Of a stretch of 33,449 nt of DNA, positions 1 through 6,533 are shown piece after piece. The DNA is from Ruminococcus sp. XPD3002 (lineage in GTDB: Bacteria; Bacillota; Clostridia; Oscillospirales; Ruminococcaceae), in the NCBI GenBank assembly GCA_900119535.1, contig FPJT01000001.1:1-33449 (forward strand), given 5' to 3'. Within the stretch, counting starts at the first letter, position 1, and every line of letters begins with the position of its first letter. Made by a program: the position numbers and the translations under genes. The notes beneath the pieces were generated by a model. The model saw only the letters and a program-made list of their open reading frames with translations. It did not search any database and was not told the origin of the DNA.

Positions 1-108
1 GTAAGCTCACCTAAGACAGGTGACGCAGGCATGGCAATGCCGCTGGCTCTCATAGTAATGGCTTTCGGTACAGCTTTTGCGGTACGCAGAAGAAAGGATG
101 AGGAGTGA
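1..108 (+). CDS. C-terminal end of a sortase-anchored surface protein (partial)
   Basis: The window opens inside a gene read in frame 1 and ending with TGA at 106-108, giving 35 residues. They have the three parts of a Gram-positive cell-wall sorting signal: a pentapeptide-like motif SPKTGD, a hydrophobic stretch (about MAMPLALIVMAFGTAFAV), and a positively charged tail RRRKDEE. Sortases cleave such motifs between Thr and Gly and attach the protein to peptidoglycan. The first position is Ser rather than the usual Leu (LPxTG). In cellulosome-forming ruminococci, cell-wall-anchored scaffoldins and adhesins end this way, but nothing upstream is visible, so what the protein does cannot be said. 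A hairpin at 142-169 follows the stop. Confidence 0.75.
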   Translation, partial: VSSPKTGDAGMAMPLALIVMAFGTAFAVRRRKDEE

Positions 109-141
109 TCCGAGTCCGACGGCTTGAATAAGTCATAACAA

Positions 142-169
142 CAGCCGCCTTCCTTCTGGAGGGCGGCTG
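142..169 (+). terminator. Hairpin after the sortase-anchored gene (possible terminator)
   Basis: An 8-bp GC stem (CAGCCGCC 142-149 with GGCGGCTG 162-169) with extra pairing inside (TTCC/GGAG) lies 33 bases after the stop codon. There is no clear T-run after it (ATAGTGTAAAAAAG), so termination is plausible, not certain. An almost identical copy lies at 454-482. Confidence 0.4.
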
Positions 170-207
170 ATAGTGTAAAAAAGCCTGAAACCATAAATTT
201 GGGGATT

Positions 208-425
208 CTAAAGGGATGCTATCCCTTTAGCGGATTCCAAAGGCAGCGCCTTTGGCGGGTGACTCCCCACAGTGTGGGGAGATGTCAGCGAGGCTGACAG
301 AGGGGACGGACCGGTAAGGCAGGGCAGAGCCCTGCAATACGAAGCGCTCGGCAAAGGGTGAATTTCAAAACAGTCCGGTGGACTGTTTTGAAAGAGGGAA
401 CGCCCTGCAAGAGAGGGCGTTCCCT
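208..425. repeat. Array of seven perfect hairpins in intergenic DNA
   Basis: Seven perfect inverted repeats stand head to tail. The first six have a 3-base loop: 208-230 (10-bp arms, loop gct), 237-255 (8 bp, agc), 263-281 (8 bp, agt), 283-299 (7 bp, gag), 319-335 (7 bp, aga) and 363-393 (14 bp, ggt). The seventh, 395-425, has 12-bp arms and a 7-base loop. Gaps between units are 1 to 27 bases. The arm sequences differ, so this is neither a simple tandem repeat nor a CRISPR. No ORF with a ribosome binding site lies inside. REP-like palindromes are known in many Ruminococcaceae; a mosaic of such elements is the likeliest identity. Confidence 0.7.
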
Positions 426-453
426 AATGAATAAATACTTTTTTGACAGACTG

Positions 454-482
454 AGCCGCCTTCCTTCGGGAGGGCGGCTGAT
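454..482. repeat. Second copy of the 29-base hairpin found at 143-171
   Basis: Positions 454-482 match 143-171 at 28 of 29 bases (T to G in the loop). The two copies bracket the hairpin array. The unit is itself a hairpin with AGCCGCC and GGCGGCT arms. Confidence 0.7.
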
Positions 483-507
483 TTGTGCATAGAGGTATGA
501 TACAAAG

Positions 508-539
508 AAAAGGTCCTCTGCCGAAGCAGGGGACCTTTT
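508..539 (-). terminator. Terminator of the GH26 gene, UUCG loop
   Basis: Arms AAAAGGTCC (508-516) and GGACCTTTT (531-539) continue inward through CTGC/GCAG. Read on the minus strand the loop is TTCG, a very stable tetraloop, and the stem is followed by TTTTCTTTG. It lies 18 bases past the GH26 stop codon. Confidence 0.85.
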
Positions 540-556
540 GTAAAGGGGATGAGGAG

Positions 557-2770
557 TTATTCTGTGTAAGGAAGCTCGCTTATGACTTTAGCATCGAGCT
601 TCTGGATAGTAAGCGCATCGTTGCCTGTTATACCGTCGCCGCGGTTATAAACGTCAGCGTTGGATAATGCAACGGGAGTGAGCGGATACTTCTTTGCGTT
701 TGCTACGTACTGGAGAATAGCCAGTGCATCTGCAAGACTTACGTCATTGTCGAGGGTAGCATCACCGAGAAGTGAAGGTTCAACTGTAGTATCCTCAACG
801 GACTTCTTGAAGCTGTGGTCAGTGAGATCACAGTCGGTATCGTTTGCCTTTTCTGTTGCAGCGTCCCAGACATTGGACCACCAGATCTGAGCTTCAACGG
901 TTTTGAAGTCCTCTGGAATCTCGGAGATATCGATATCAACAGTGAGCTTTCCGTCGGCATCGGCGTTGCCCTTCCATTCAAGGTTCTTCCAGTCGTCAGC
1001 GTTTGTACCGTATCCGATACCGCCGCCGATAGAAGCTGTAGGAGCGCCTTCTATAACGAGTGTGAGAGTGTCTCTTTCGCTTGCCTCGGGAAGATCGATC
1101 TTGTATGACTTAGCCTTGAACTTGAATGCTGCTGTAGTTGTGGTAGTAGTAACTGAAGGATCGGGAGCAGTTGTTGCAGGCTTTGTGGTAGTCATTGCAG
1201 GATCGGGTGCAGGGATATCCTTACTGTAGAGATCCTTTGGAAGCTCATCGAGGGTTATGCAGTACTCGCTCTGATACATATCGATAGTGTCCTGTTTTGT
1301 GTTGAATACAGGGTTTGAGAGGAAGTTGATGTCATCGCTTCCGCCGTCATACCATGTACAGAAATAGAGCCAGCCTGCTTTTTCGGAAGTGAGGTTTCCG
1401 ACAGTTGAGAAGCAGTCGTTCTCAGCCATAGAGATCATCTTAGCGCTGTCATACTTCTCCATAAGGCCGTAGAATGTAGGACTAATAGCGCTGTCATTGT
1501 GCTGGAGTGAAGGCTGCCAGTTGTTTTCCTGGAGATAAACTGTGCAGTTGTACTTATCGTAGCCGATGATATCAACGTACTCGTCGCCCGGATACCAGTC
1601 CTTTGAGGTATCGAAGTTATAGCTGTTCCACTCCCAGATGAGGTTGTGGCAGTTGAGATCATTGGTAAGAGTCTCGTAGGTGTAGATCCAGAGCTTCTTA
1701 TAAGCTGCTGAACCTTCTCTGCCCCACCAGAACCATGAACCTGTTTCTCCGCCGCCTCCTTCAGCTTCGTGGAGAGGTCTCCAGATAACGGGGATGCCTT
1801 CTTTTTCGAGCTTGTTGAACTCCTTTGCGAGAGTTGTAAGAGCCTGAAGGTAATACTCGTTCTCCTTAGTGCCGGGAGTTGCAGCCTTTTCAGGTGAGAA
1901 GTCAGTATCCTTGTTGTTGTATGTAGTTTCAGCCCAGTCTACCTTTGAGCCGGACTTGTAGCCTTCAAAATCCTTTGGAACATTGAGGTGGAATGAAGCG
2001 GTAGCGATACCGTTTCTGTTCTTTACCCAGTCGATGATCCTGTCTGTAGAGCCGTCATCGCTTCCGAATGCAGGACAGCAGAAGTTGCCGTAATCGAAAC
2101 CGCGGATAGCAGGATAGTGACCTGTAAGGTCGTTGAGGTATTCAAATTCTGTTTCGAGGTCGTGAGGACCATACTTGTATATCTCCTGCTGACCTGAGAT
2201 GATGCCGTTTCCGTAAACACCTGCAAGGTAACTCATAAGGCTTCTTGTTTCAGCTGAAGCCTTGATATCAACGGGAGAAGTCTGTGTAGCCTTGATAGCT
2301 GGGAGGACTGCCTTTTCAACAGTTACATAGTCGAAAGTGGACCAGCCCCATGATTTTTCGATAGTGATAACGTTCTCGCCTTTTTTCAGCTTGATCGAAG
2401 GAATAGCTATCTCCTCGAATCCGTCGCTTTCGGGAATAGCGAGAGTGCCCTGAGAAGCGCCGTTAACAGACAGGTTCTGCTGCTTAGCGCTTCCGATTCC
2501 GCCTGCATGGATAGTGAGTTTATACATACCCTCTTCGTCGACGTTAACGGTCAGGTTGATGGTACCGCTCTCTGTCATCTTGAGGTAGGAACCGCCGCTT
2601 GCATCGGCATCCTTCTCAACGGTAACGTCACCTGTAACTTCAGCGCTTTCAAACTCGAACTTGTTGTTATCTGCGGCAACTACAGTTGAAGAGTAGAAGA
2701 CCGCACAGTTTGCAGCCAGTGCAGCCGCCATAATTGCTGCATTAGCTTTTCTTAAAAATTTAGAATACAT
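557..2770 (-). CDS. Secreted GH26 beta-mannanase-type enzyme with CBMs and dockerin
   Basis: The 737-residue product starts at the ATG preceded by AGGAGGG; an ORF extension 21 codons further upstream has no such site and would cover the promoter. Order: signal peptide (about 1-32), CBM35/CBM6-like beta-sandwich (about 36-155), GH26 catalytic domain (about 170-510), Thr-Pro linker (about 520-548), a second beta-rich presumed carbohydrate-binding module (about 549-660) and a dockerin (about 667-737). GH26 hallmarks are RPLHEAEG, with Glu335 as likely acid/base, SWFWWG, and MAENDCF, with Glu450 as likely nucleophile. Family GH26 mostly cleaves beta-1,4-mannans; a few members act on other beta-glycans, so the substrate is inferred. 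The dockerin would plug the enzyme into a cellulosome. It is a single-gene unit with its own promoter and terminator. Confidence 0.9.
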   Translation of the reverse strand: MYSKFLRKANAAIMAAALAANCAVFYSSTVVAADNNKFEFESAEVTGDVTVEKDADASGGSYLKMTESGTINLTVNVDEEGMYKLTIHAGGIGSAKQQNLSVNGASQGTLAIPESDGFEEIAIPSIKLKKGENVITIEKSWGWSTFDYVTVEKAVLPAIKATQTSPVDIKASAETRSLMSYLAGVYGNGIISGQQEIYKYGPHDLETEFEYLNDLTGHYPAIRGFDYGNFCCPAFGSDDGSTDRIIDWVKNRNGIATASFHLNVPKDFEGYKSGSKVDWAETTYNNKDTDFSPEKAATPGTKENEYYLQALTTLAKEFNKLEKEGIPVIWRPLHEAEGGGGETGSWFWWGREGSAAYKKLWIYTYETLTNDLNCHNLIWEWNSYNFDTSKDWYPGDEYVDIIGYDKYNCTVYLQENNWQPSLQHNDSAISPTFYGLMEKYDSAKMISMAENDCFSTVGNLTSEKAGWLYFCTWYDGGSDDINFLSNPVFNTKQDTIDMYQSEYCITLDELPKDLYSKDIPAPDPAMTTTKPATTAPDPSVTTTTTTAAFKFKAKSYKIDLPEASERDTLTLVIEGAPTASIGGGIGYGTNADDWKNLEWKGNADADGKLTVDIDISEIPEDFKTVEAQIWWSNVWDAATEKANDTDCDLTDHSFKKSVEDTTVEPSLLGDATLDNDVSLADALAILQYVANAKKYPLTPVALSNADVYNRGDGITGNDALTIQKLDAKVISELPYTE

Positions 2771-2788
2771 TTGATTACCCTCCTGTAA

Positions 2789-2809
2789 ATAATATTCTGA
2801 GAATATTAT
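2789..2809. promoter_or_regulatory. 21-base palindrome over the GH26 -10 box (operator candidate)
   Basis: Ten-base arms ATAATATTCT and AGAATATTAT surround one central G. The site covers most of the -10 box and the expected start of transcription, where a bound repressor would block RNA polymerase. No regulator is identified in the window. Confidence 0.5.
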
Positions 2810-2833
2810 AGTGCAAAAAAAAGCTGGTTTCAA
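2805..2833 (-). promoter_or_regulatory. Promoter of the GH26 gene
   Basis: On the minus strand TTGAAA (2828-2833) and TATAAT (2805-2810) are 17 bases apart, close to the sigma-A consensus. Transcription would start near 2798, giving a leader of about 28 bases. Confidence 0.75.
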
Positions 2834-2879
2834 GACTTAAAAGAAAAGTTTTCCTTGTATTAAAAATTTTCGTAGGCTT

Positions 2880-2907
2880 CAACAAAAACAAAGCATCATT
2901 TTTGTTG
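2880..2907. repeat. Inverted repeat upstream of the GH26 promoter
   Basis: Perfect 9-bp arms CAACAAAAA and TTTTTGTTG with a 10-base loop, 47 bases upstream of the GH26 -35 box. The rest of 2834-3104 is AT-rich and shows no gene. Confidence 0.4.
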
Positions 2908-3046
2908 ATTTGACGAAATGAAGGATTAAATAATTGTTAAATCATGGGCGGATTATACGCATTGTTGACGTAGGATAGGGAAAATAGTTTGTGTATATGT
3001 TCTTAAAGTGTAACAAAACTAATTATGAAACTAACTTTATGCATCG

Positions 3047-3068
3047 ATTAAATAATATATTATTTAAT
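3047..3068. repeat. Perfect 22-base AT palindrome
   Basis: Arms ATTAAATAATA and TATTATTTAAT meet with no spacer. It lies 37 bases upstream of the -35 box of the 3164 gene, between divergent promoters. It could be an operator or simply a product of AT richness. Confidence 0.45.
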
Positions 3069-3104
3069 AAGGATGCTTACCTGCCTGTGAACAGGTTCTT
3101 CTTG

Positions 3105-3133
3105 TTGACTTTATGCGGCTTCGGGTGTATAAT
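3105..3133 (+). promoter_or_regulatory. Promoter of the 3164-5284 operon
   Basis: TTGACT (3105-3110) and TATAAT (3128-3133), 17 bases apart, sit 31 bases before the first start codon. The leader would be only about 24 bases and contains GGAGG. Confidence 0.8.
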
Positions 3134-3163
3134 TATAGTATAGTGAAAAAGGAGGCGGAGACT

Positions 3164-3523
3164 ATGACCGAATACCTTACGGAATATATGGAACAGGTGC
3201 AGAAGCGCCTTGAAAACTGTGAGGACAGCAGCGAACTTGATGACATAATGAACGAACATCTGCTGAAGATACAGTTCATGCAGCATGAACGTATCGTACA
3301 CTTCCTTGTGACCATGCTGTTTGCACTGGTTCTTTCGATATTCATGGCTCTCCTTGTTGTGAAAAAGGATCTTGCAGTTCTTATCCTTGTTACGATAATA
3401 CTCGTACTGCTCGTGTTCTATATAAAGCACTACTACTTCCTTGAAAATACAGTTCAGAAGATGTATAAGGTCTATGATGAGATACACGCTGCACAGCGCA
3501 GGAACGGGGGAGAGAAGCGATGA
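3164..3523 (+). CDS. Small membrane protein of unknown function
   Basis: The start chosen (MTEYLTEYMEQ) is preceded by GGAGG at a good distance; a longer reading from 3113 would include the promoter. The 119 residues form a charged N-terminal helix (about 1-45), two adjacent hydrophobic helices (about 48-66 and 71-88), and a short amphipathic tail ending in RRNGGEKR. No signal peptide or known family was recognised. The stop overlaps the next start by four bases (ATGA), so it is translationally coupled to the endonuclease III gene and heads that operon. No function is assigned. Confidence 0.8.
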   Translation: MTEYLTEYMEQVQKRLENCEDSSELDDIMNEHLLKIQFMQHERIVHFLVTMLFALVLSIFMALLVVKKDLAVLILVTIILVLLVFYIKHYYFLENTVQKMYKVYDEIHAAQRRNGGEKR

Positions 3524-4158
3524 CCAGAAAGGAGATCACACGCCTTGCCTGCGAGGAGCTTGAAAAGCTCTATCCCGATATAGACTGCACTCTCGATTAC
3601 TCCAAGCCCTATGAGCTTATGTTTGCGGCAAGACTTGCAGCGCAGTGTACCGATGCAAGAGTCAATATAGTTACGAAGACGCTTTTTGTGAAGTATCCGA
3701 GCATACAGGCGTTTGCCGATGCGGACCTTGCCGAGCTTGAACAGGACGTTAAACCCTGCGGCTTCTATCATACAAAGGCGAAAAGCCTTAAGGAAATGGC
3801 GCAGAAGCTTATCGACGATTTCGGGGGAGAGGTCCCCGATACTATGGAGGAACTTCTAAGCCTTCCTGGTATCGGCAGAAAAACTGCTAACCTCATGCTG
3901 GGTGATGTGTTCGGAAAGCCTGCGGTAGTCACCGACACCCACTGCATACGCATCACGGGACGTCTCGGCATGACTTCAAACAAAGAGCCTGCAAAGGTGG
4001 AAAAGGACCTTGTGAAGCTCCTTCCGCCTGATATATCCAATCATTTCTGTCATCAGACAGTACAGTTCGGCAGGGATATATGCCGTGCAAGAAGTCCGAA
4101 ATGCGGGGAATGTACACTGAACTATTTCTGCAAATACTATAATTCAAATAAAAAATAA
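3520..4158 (+). CDS. nth: Endonuclease III (DNA glycosylase/AP lyase)
   Basis: This 212-residue protein has the full endonuclease III signature. The helix-hairpin-helix motif LPGIGRKTANLML contains the catalytic lysine (Lys121), the conserved aspartate lies in VTDTHC (Asp139), and four cysteines spaced C-x6-C-x2-C-x5-C (188, 195, 198, 204) hold a 4Fe-4S cluster. The enzyme removes oxidised pyrimidines and nicks the abasic site in base excision repair. The length matches the family (about 210). It overlaps the upstream membrane gene by 4 bases and is followed 13 bases later by yjbQ, so the set is probably one transcript. Confidence 0.96.
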   Translation: MTRKEITRLACEELEKLYPDIDCTLDYSKPYELMFAARLAAQCTDARVNIVTKTLFVKYPSIQAFADADLAELEQDVKPCGFYHTKAKSLKEMAQKLIDDFGGEVPDTMEELLSLPGIGRKTANLMLGDVFGKPAVVTDTHCIRITGRLGMTSNKEPAKVEKDLVKLLPPDISNHFCHQTVQFGRDICRARSPKCGECTLNYFCKYYNSNKK

Positions 4159-4171
4159 CAGGAGGAATAAT

Positions 4172-4567
4172 ATGCTGTTCGATTTTAAATTAAGCACCCC
4201 TTCACAGGGACTCATCGATATTACGGGAGAGGTCCAGGCGGCTATCACCGAAAGCGGCGTTAACGAAGGCTTCTGTATAGTTTTCTGTCCGCACACTACT
4301 GCGGCAGTCACTATCAACGAAAATGCCGATCCCGATGTGAAGTCCGATTTCGTTATGGGACTCGACAAGGCTTTCCCCGATCTTGAAGGCTTTGACCACG
4401 CCGAGGGCAATTCAGACGCACATATCAAGTCCTCAACAGTCGGCGCAAGCGAGACTATCATCATATCGGGAGGACGTCTCCTTCTCGGAACATGGCAGGG
4501 CATTTACTTCTGCGAGTTCGACGGACCAAGAAACAGAAAGTTCTACGTTAAAGTAATGGGAGGTTGA
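4172..4567 (+). CDS. yjbQ: YjbQ-family protein (UPF0047)
   Basis: The 131 residues match the compact YjbQ/UPF0047 family: HTTAAVTINENADPDV near residue 47, HAEGNSDAHIKSS near residue 90, and the ending LLLGTWQGIYFCEFDGPR. The conserved histidines line the pocket of the trimer. Members have been reported to show weak thiamine-phosphate synthase activity, but the physiological role is uncertain. A strong AGGAGG precedes the ATG. It lies 13 bases after nth and 3 bases before the sirtuin gene. Confidence 0.92.
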   Translation: MLFDFKLSTPSQGLIDITGEVQAAITESGVNEGFCIVFCPHTTAAVTINENADPDVKSDFVMGLDKAFPDLEGFDHAEGNSDAHIKSSTVGASETIIISGGRLLLGTWQGIYFCEFDGPRNRKFYVKVMGG

Positions 4568-4570
4568 GTT

Positions 4571-5284
4571 ATGGACGATATCCGTAAACTGTCAGAGATA
4601 ATCGAGCGCTCACACCGCATAGTATTCTTTGGCGGTGCGGGAGTCTCAACTGAAAGCGGAATACCTGATTTCAGGAGCGTTGACGGTCTTTACAATCAGG
4701 AGTGGGACTATCCGCCCGAAACTATACTCAGCCGTACTTTCTTCGAGAAGAATACAGAGGAATTCTATCGCTTCTACCGTGCGAAGATGCTGTGCCTTGA
4801 CGCCAAGCCGAATCCTGCACATCTCAAGCTTGCACAGTGGGAGGATGAGGGACGTCTCATCGGCGTTGTCACCCAGAATATAGACGGACTTCATCAGGCA
4901 GCAGGCAGCAAGAAGGTTTTCGAGCTTCACGGAAGTGTCCTGAGAAACTACTGTACAAAGTGCAGGAAGTTCTATGATGCGGAATTTATACTCAATTCCG
5001 AGGGCATCCCGAGATGCAGCTGCGGAGGGATCATAAAGCCTGACGTAGTTCTCTACGAGGAATCTCTTGACGACGACACCATTACGGGAGCAGTCAACGC
5101 TATAATCAATGCCGATACGCTGATTATAGGCGGAACTTCACTGAACGTATATCCTGCGGCAGGACTTATCAGGTATTTCAGAGGCAGCGACCTTGTTATA
5201 ATAAACAAGTCGCCGACGAACATGGATTCGGGAGCTGATCTTCTGATATGCCGCAACATAGGCGAGGTATTCTCGCAGGTCTGA
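4571..5284 (+). CDS. cobB: Sirtuin, NAD-dependent protein deacylase
   Basis: The 237-residue protein carries all sirtuin motifs: GAGVSTESGIPDFRS (NAD binding, about 23-36), TQNIDGLHQAAG (101-112), the catalytic histidine in ELHGS (His120), a zinc site of Cys128, Cys131, Cys149 and Cys151 (spacing CxxC...CxC), and GGTSLNVYPAAGL near the end. Sirtuins remove acetyl or related acyl groups from lysines using NAD+. It is the last gene of the 3164-5284 operon; its ribosome site (GGAGG) overlaps the end of yjbQ. A hairpin at 5296-5323 follows. Confidence 0.94.
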   Translation: MDDIRKLSEIIERSHRIVFFGGAGVSTESGIPDFRSVDGLYNQEWDYPPETILSRTFFEKNTEEFYRFYRAKMLCLDAKPNPAHLKLAQWEDEGRLIGVVTQNIDGLHQAAGSKKVFELHGSVLRNYCTKCRKFYDAEFILNSEGIPRCSCGGIIKPDVVLYEESLDDDTITGAVNAIINADTLIIGGTSLNVYPAAGLIRYFRGSDLVIINKSPTNMDSGADLLICRNIGEVFSQV

Positions 5285-5295
5285 AATAAAGTGAA

Positions 5296-5323
5296 AAACC
5301 GTCCCTTTTTACGGGGACGGTTT
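5296..5323. terminator. Terminator after cobB
   Basis: Perfect 10-bp stem AAACCGTCCC/GGGACGGTTT with an 8-base loop, 11 bases past the cobB stop. On the plus strand it is followed by CTCTATAG, on the minus strand by TTCAC after a TTT arm end, so it could work in both directions. Confidence 0.75.
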
Positions 5324-5340
5324 CTCTATAGAAAAAGTTT

Positions 5341-5560
5341 TTCTATTCCCTTCGGCTGTAAGTGCTGATCCAGCCGTGGATAACTTATTTGTGGCGGTGT
5401 CACTATTATACCTTTATCTAAATTGTGCAATGTTATTGTTTTTTATACACTATGTTTTATATTTGTGTATACATTATACTCCAAAAGTGATCGGTTGTCA
5501 ATGGTTTAAGTGGCTTTTTAACCAAAATCGTCGATTGTCACAATACGAAAGGGAATAGAA
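5341..5560. repeat. Long-range inverted repeat enclosing 220 bp between convergent genes
   Basis: TTCTATTCCCTTCG (5341-5354) pairs with CGAAAGGGAATAGAA (5546-5560) over 14 base pairs with one bulged A. Inside are a 6-bp hairpin (CGGCTG 5353-5358 with CAGCCG 5371-5376) and AT-rich DNA. No target-site duplication was seen at the ends. It may be the closing stem of an RNA or the terminal repeats of a small defunct mobile element. Confidence 0.45.
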
Positions 5561-5597
5561 CGTGCGAATTGACAGTTTGACCATATACGAAACGTAT

Positions 5598-5663
5598 AAC
5601 GGCGGACAGGTATACGAAACGCAAATTTCTTTGCTTTCACCTGATCCGCCGTTGTGTTTTTTT
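5598..5663 (+). terminator. Second plus-strand terminator-like structure before the folD stop
   Basis: AACGGCGGA (5598-5606) pairs with TCCGCCGTT (5645-5653), followed by GTG and seven T. The 38-base loop contains AGGT/ACCT and GCAAA/TTTGC pairs. cobB already has a terminator 270 bases earlier, so this one may end a separate transcript. ATACGAAA occurs three times around it (5543, 5585, 5612). Confidence 0.5.
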
Positions 5664-6519
5664 ATTCGATTCCTGCCTGCTGTTTTGCAGCTGTTAGAGT
5701 GTTCTTCATGAGCATGGCTATGGTCATTGGTCCTACGCCGCCGGGTACAGGAGTGATATATCCGGCTTTTTTCTCTGCTGACTCGAAGTCTACATCTCCG
5801 CAGAGCTTTCCGTTCTCGTCACGGTCCATACCAACGTCGATAACTACAGCGCCTTCCTTTATCATGTCGCCTGTAACGAACTTTGCACGTCCGATAGCAA
5901 CAACGAGGATATCTGCATTAAGGCATATTTCCTTGAGGTTCTTTGTCTTGGAGTGGCAGATGGTAACAGTACCGTTCTTCTGGAGAAGGAGCATTGCCTG
6001 AGGCTTGCCGACGATGTTGCTGCGTCCGATAACTACGCAGTTCTTACCTGTTATATCAACGCCTGTGCTCTCGATAAGACGCATAACGCCTGCGGGAGTA
6101 CATGGAAGGAACGAATACTCGCCGATCATTATTTTTCCTACGTTTACAGGGTGGAAAGCATCTACGTCCTTATCGGGAGAGATAGCATCGATAACAGCTT
6201 TTTCGTCGATGTGCTTCGGAAGCGGGAGCTGTACAAGTATACCGTTTACTCTGTCATCACGGTTGAGAACCTGAACGAGATCAAGAAGCTGTTCCTGAGT
6301 TGTGCTTGCATCGAGAGCGTACTCAAAGGACTGGAAACCTACAGCCTCGCAGGCTTTCTTCTTGTTATTCACGTAAACTCTTGAAGCGGGATCGTCACCT
6401 ACTATAACAACTGCAAGACCTATTTTAAGTCCCTTTTCCTCTTTGAGTCGTGCTGCTTCTGCTGCGACTTCTTCCTTAACGCTGGATGAAACAGCCTTTC
6501 CGTCGATTATCTGTGCCAT
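5662..6519 (-). CDS. folD: Bifunctional methylenetetrahydrofolate dehydrogenase/cyclohydrolase
   Basis: The 285-residue product matches FolD in length and motifs: [14 protein letters not shown] with the catalytic lysine region (about 50-63), [10 protein letters not shown] (about 97-106), [12 protein letters not shown] followed by the nucleotide-binding loop [12 protein letters not shown] (about 160-172), and [15 protein letters not shown] near the C-terminus. It interconverts 5,10-methylene-, methenyl- and 10-formyl-tetrahydrofolate and supplies one-carbon units for purine synthesis in the cytoplasm. It starts 14 bases after lgt with AGGAGG ahead of the ATG, making it the last gene of the M16-M16-lgt-folD unit. 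Confidence 0.96.
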   Translation of the reverse strand: MAQIIDGKAVSSSVKEEVAAEAARLKEEKGLKIGLAVVIVGDDPASRVYVNNKKKACEAVGFQSFEYALDASTTQEQLLDLVQVLNRDDRVNGILVQLPLPKHIDEKAVIDAISPDKDVDAFHPVNVGKIMIGEYSFLPCTPAGVMRLIESTGVDITGKNCVVIGRSNIVGKPQAMLLLQKNGTVTICHSKTKNLKEICLNADILVVAIGRAKFVTGDMIKEGAVVIDVGMDRDENGKLCGDVDFESAEKKAGYITPVPGGVGPMTIAMLMKNTLTAAKQQAGIE

Positions 6520-6533
6520 GATTTATTTCCTCC

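Noticed and set aside
208..425. CRISPR array
   Set aside because: The units have different arm sequences and irregular spacing; there is no constant repeat and no cas gene.
485..667. 60-residue ORF downstream of the hairpin array
   Set aside because: It spans the GH26 terminator and the antisense of the GH26 dockerin.
5376..5558. Hydrophobic 60-residue ORF in the cobB-folD gap
   Set aside because: It starts with GTG, has no ribosome binding site, and its hydrophobic content follows from AT-rich DNA; the RNA-like structures explain the region better.
5341..5560. 6S RNA
   Set aside because: The closing stem and size are suggestive, but the central open bubble and the typical flanking helices were not recognisable.
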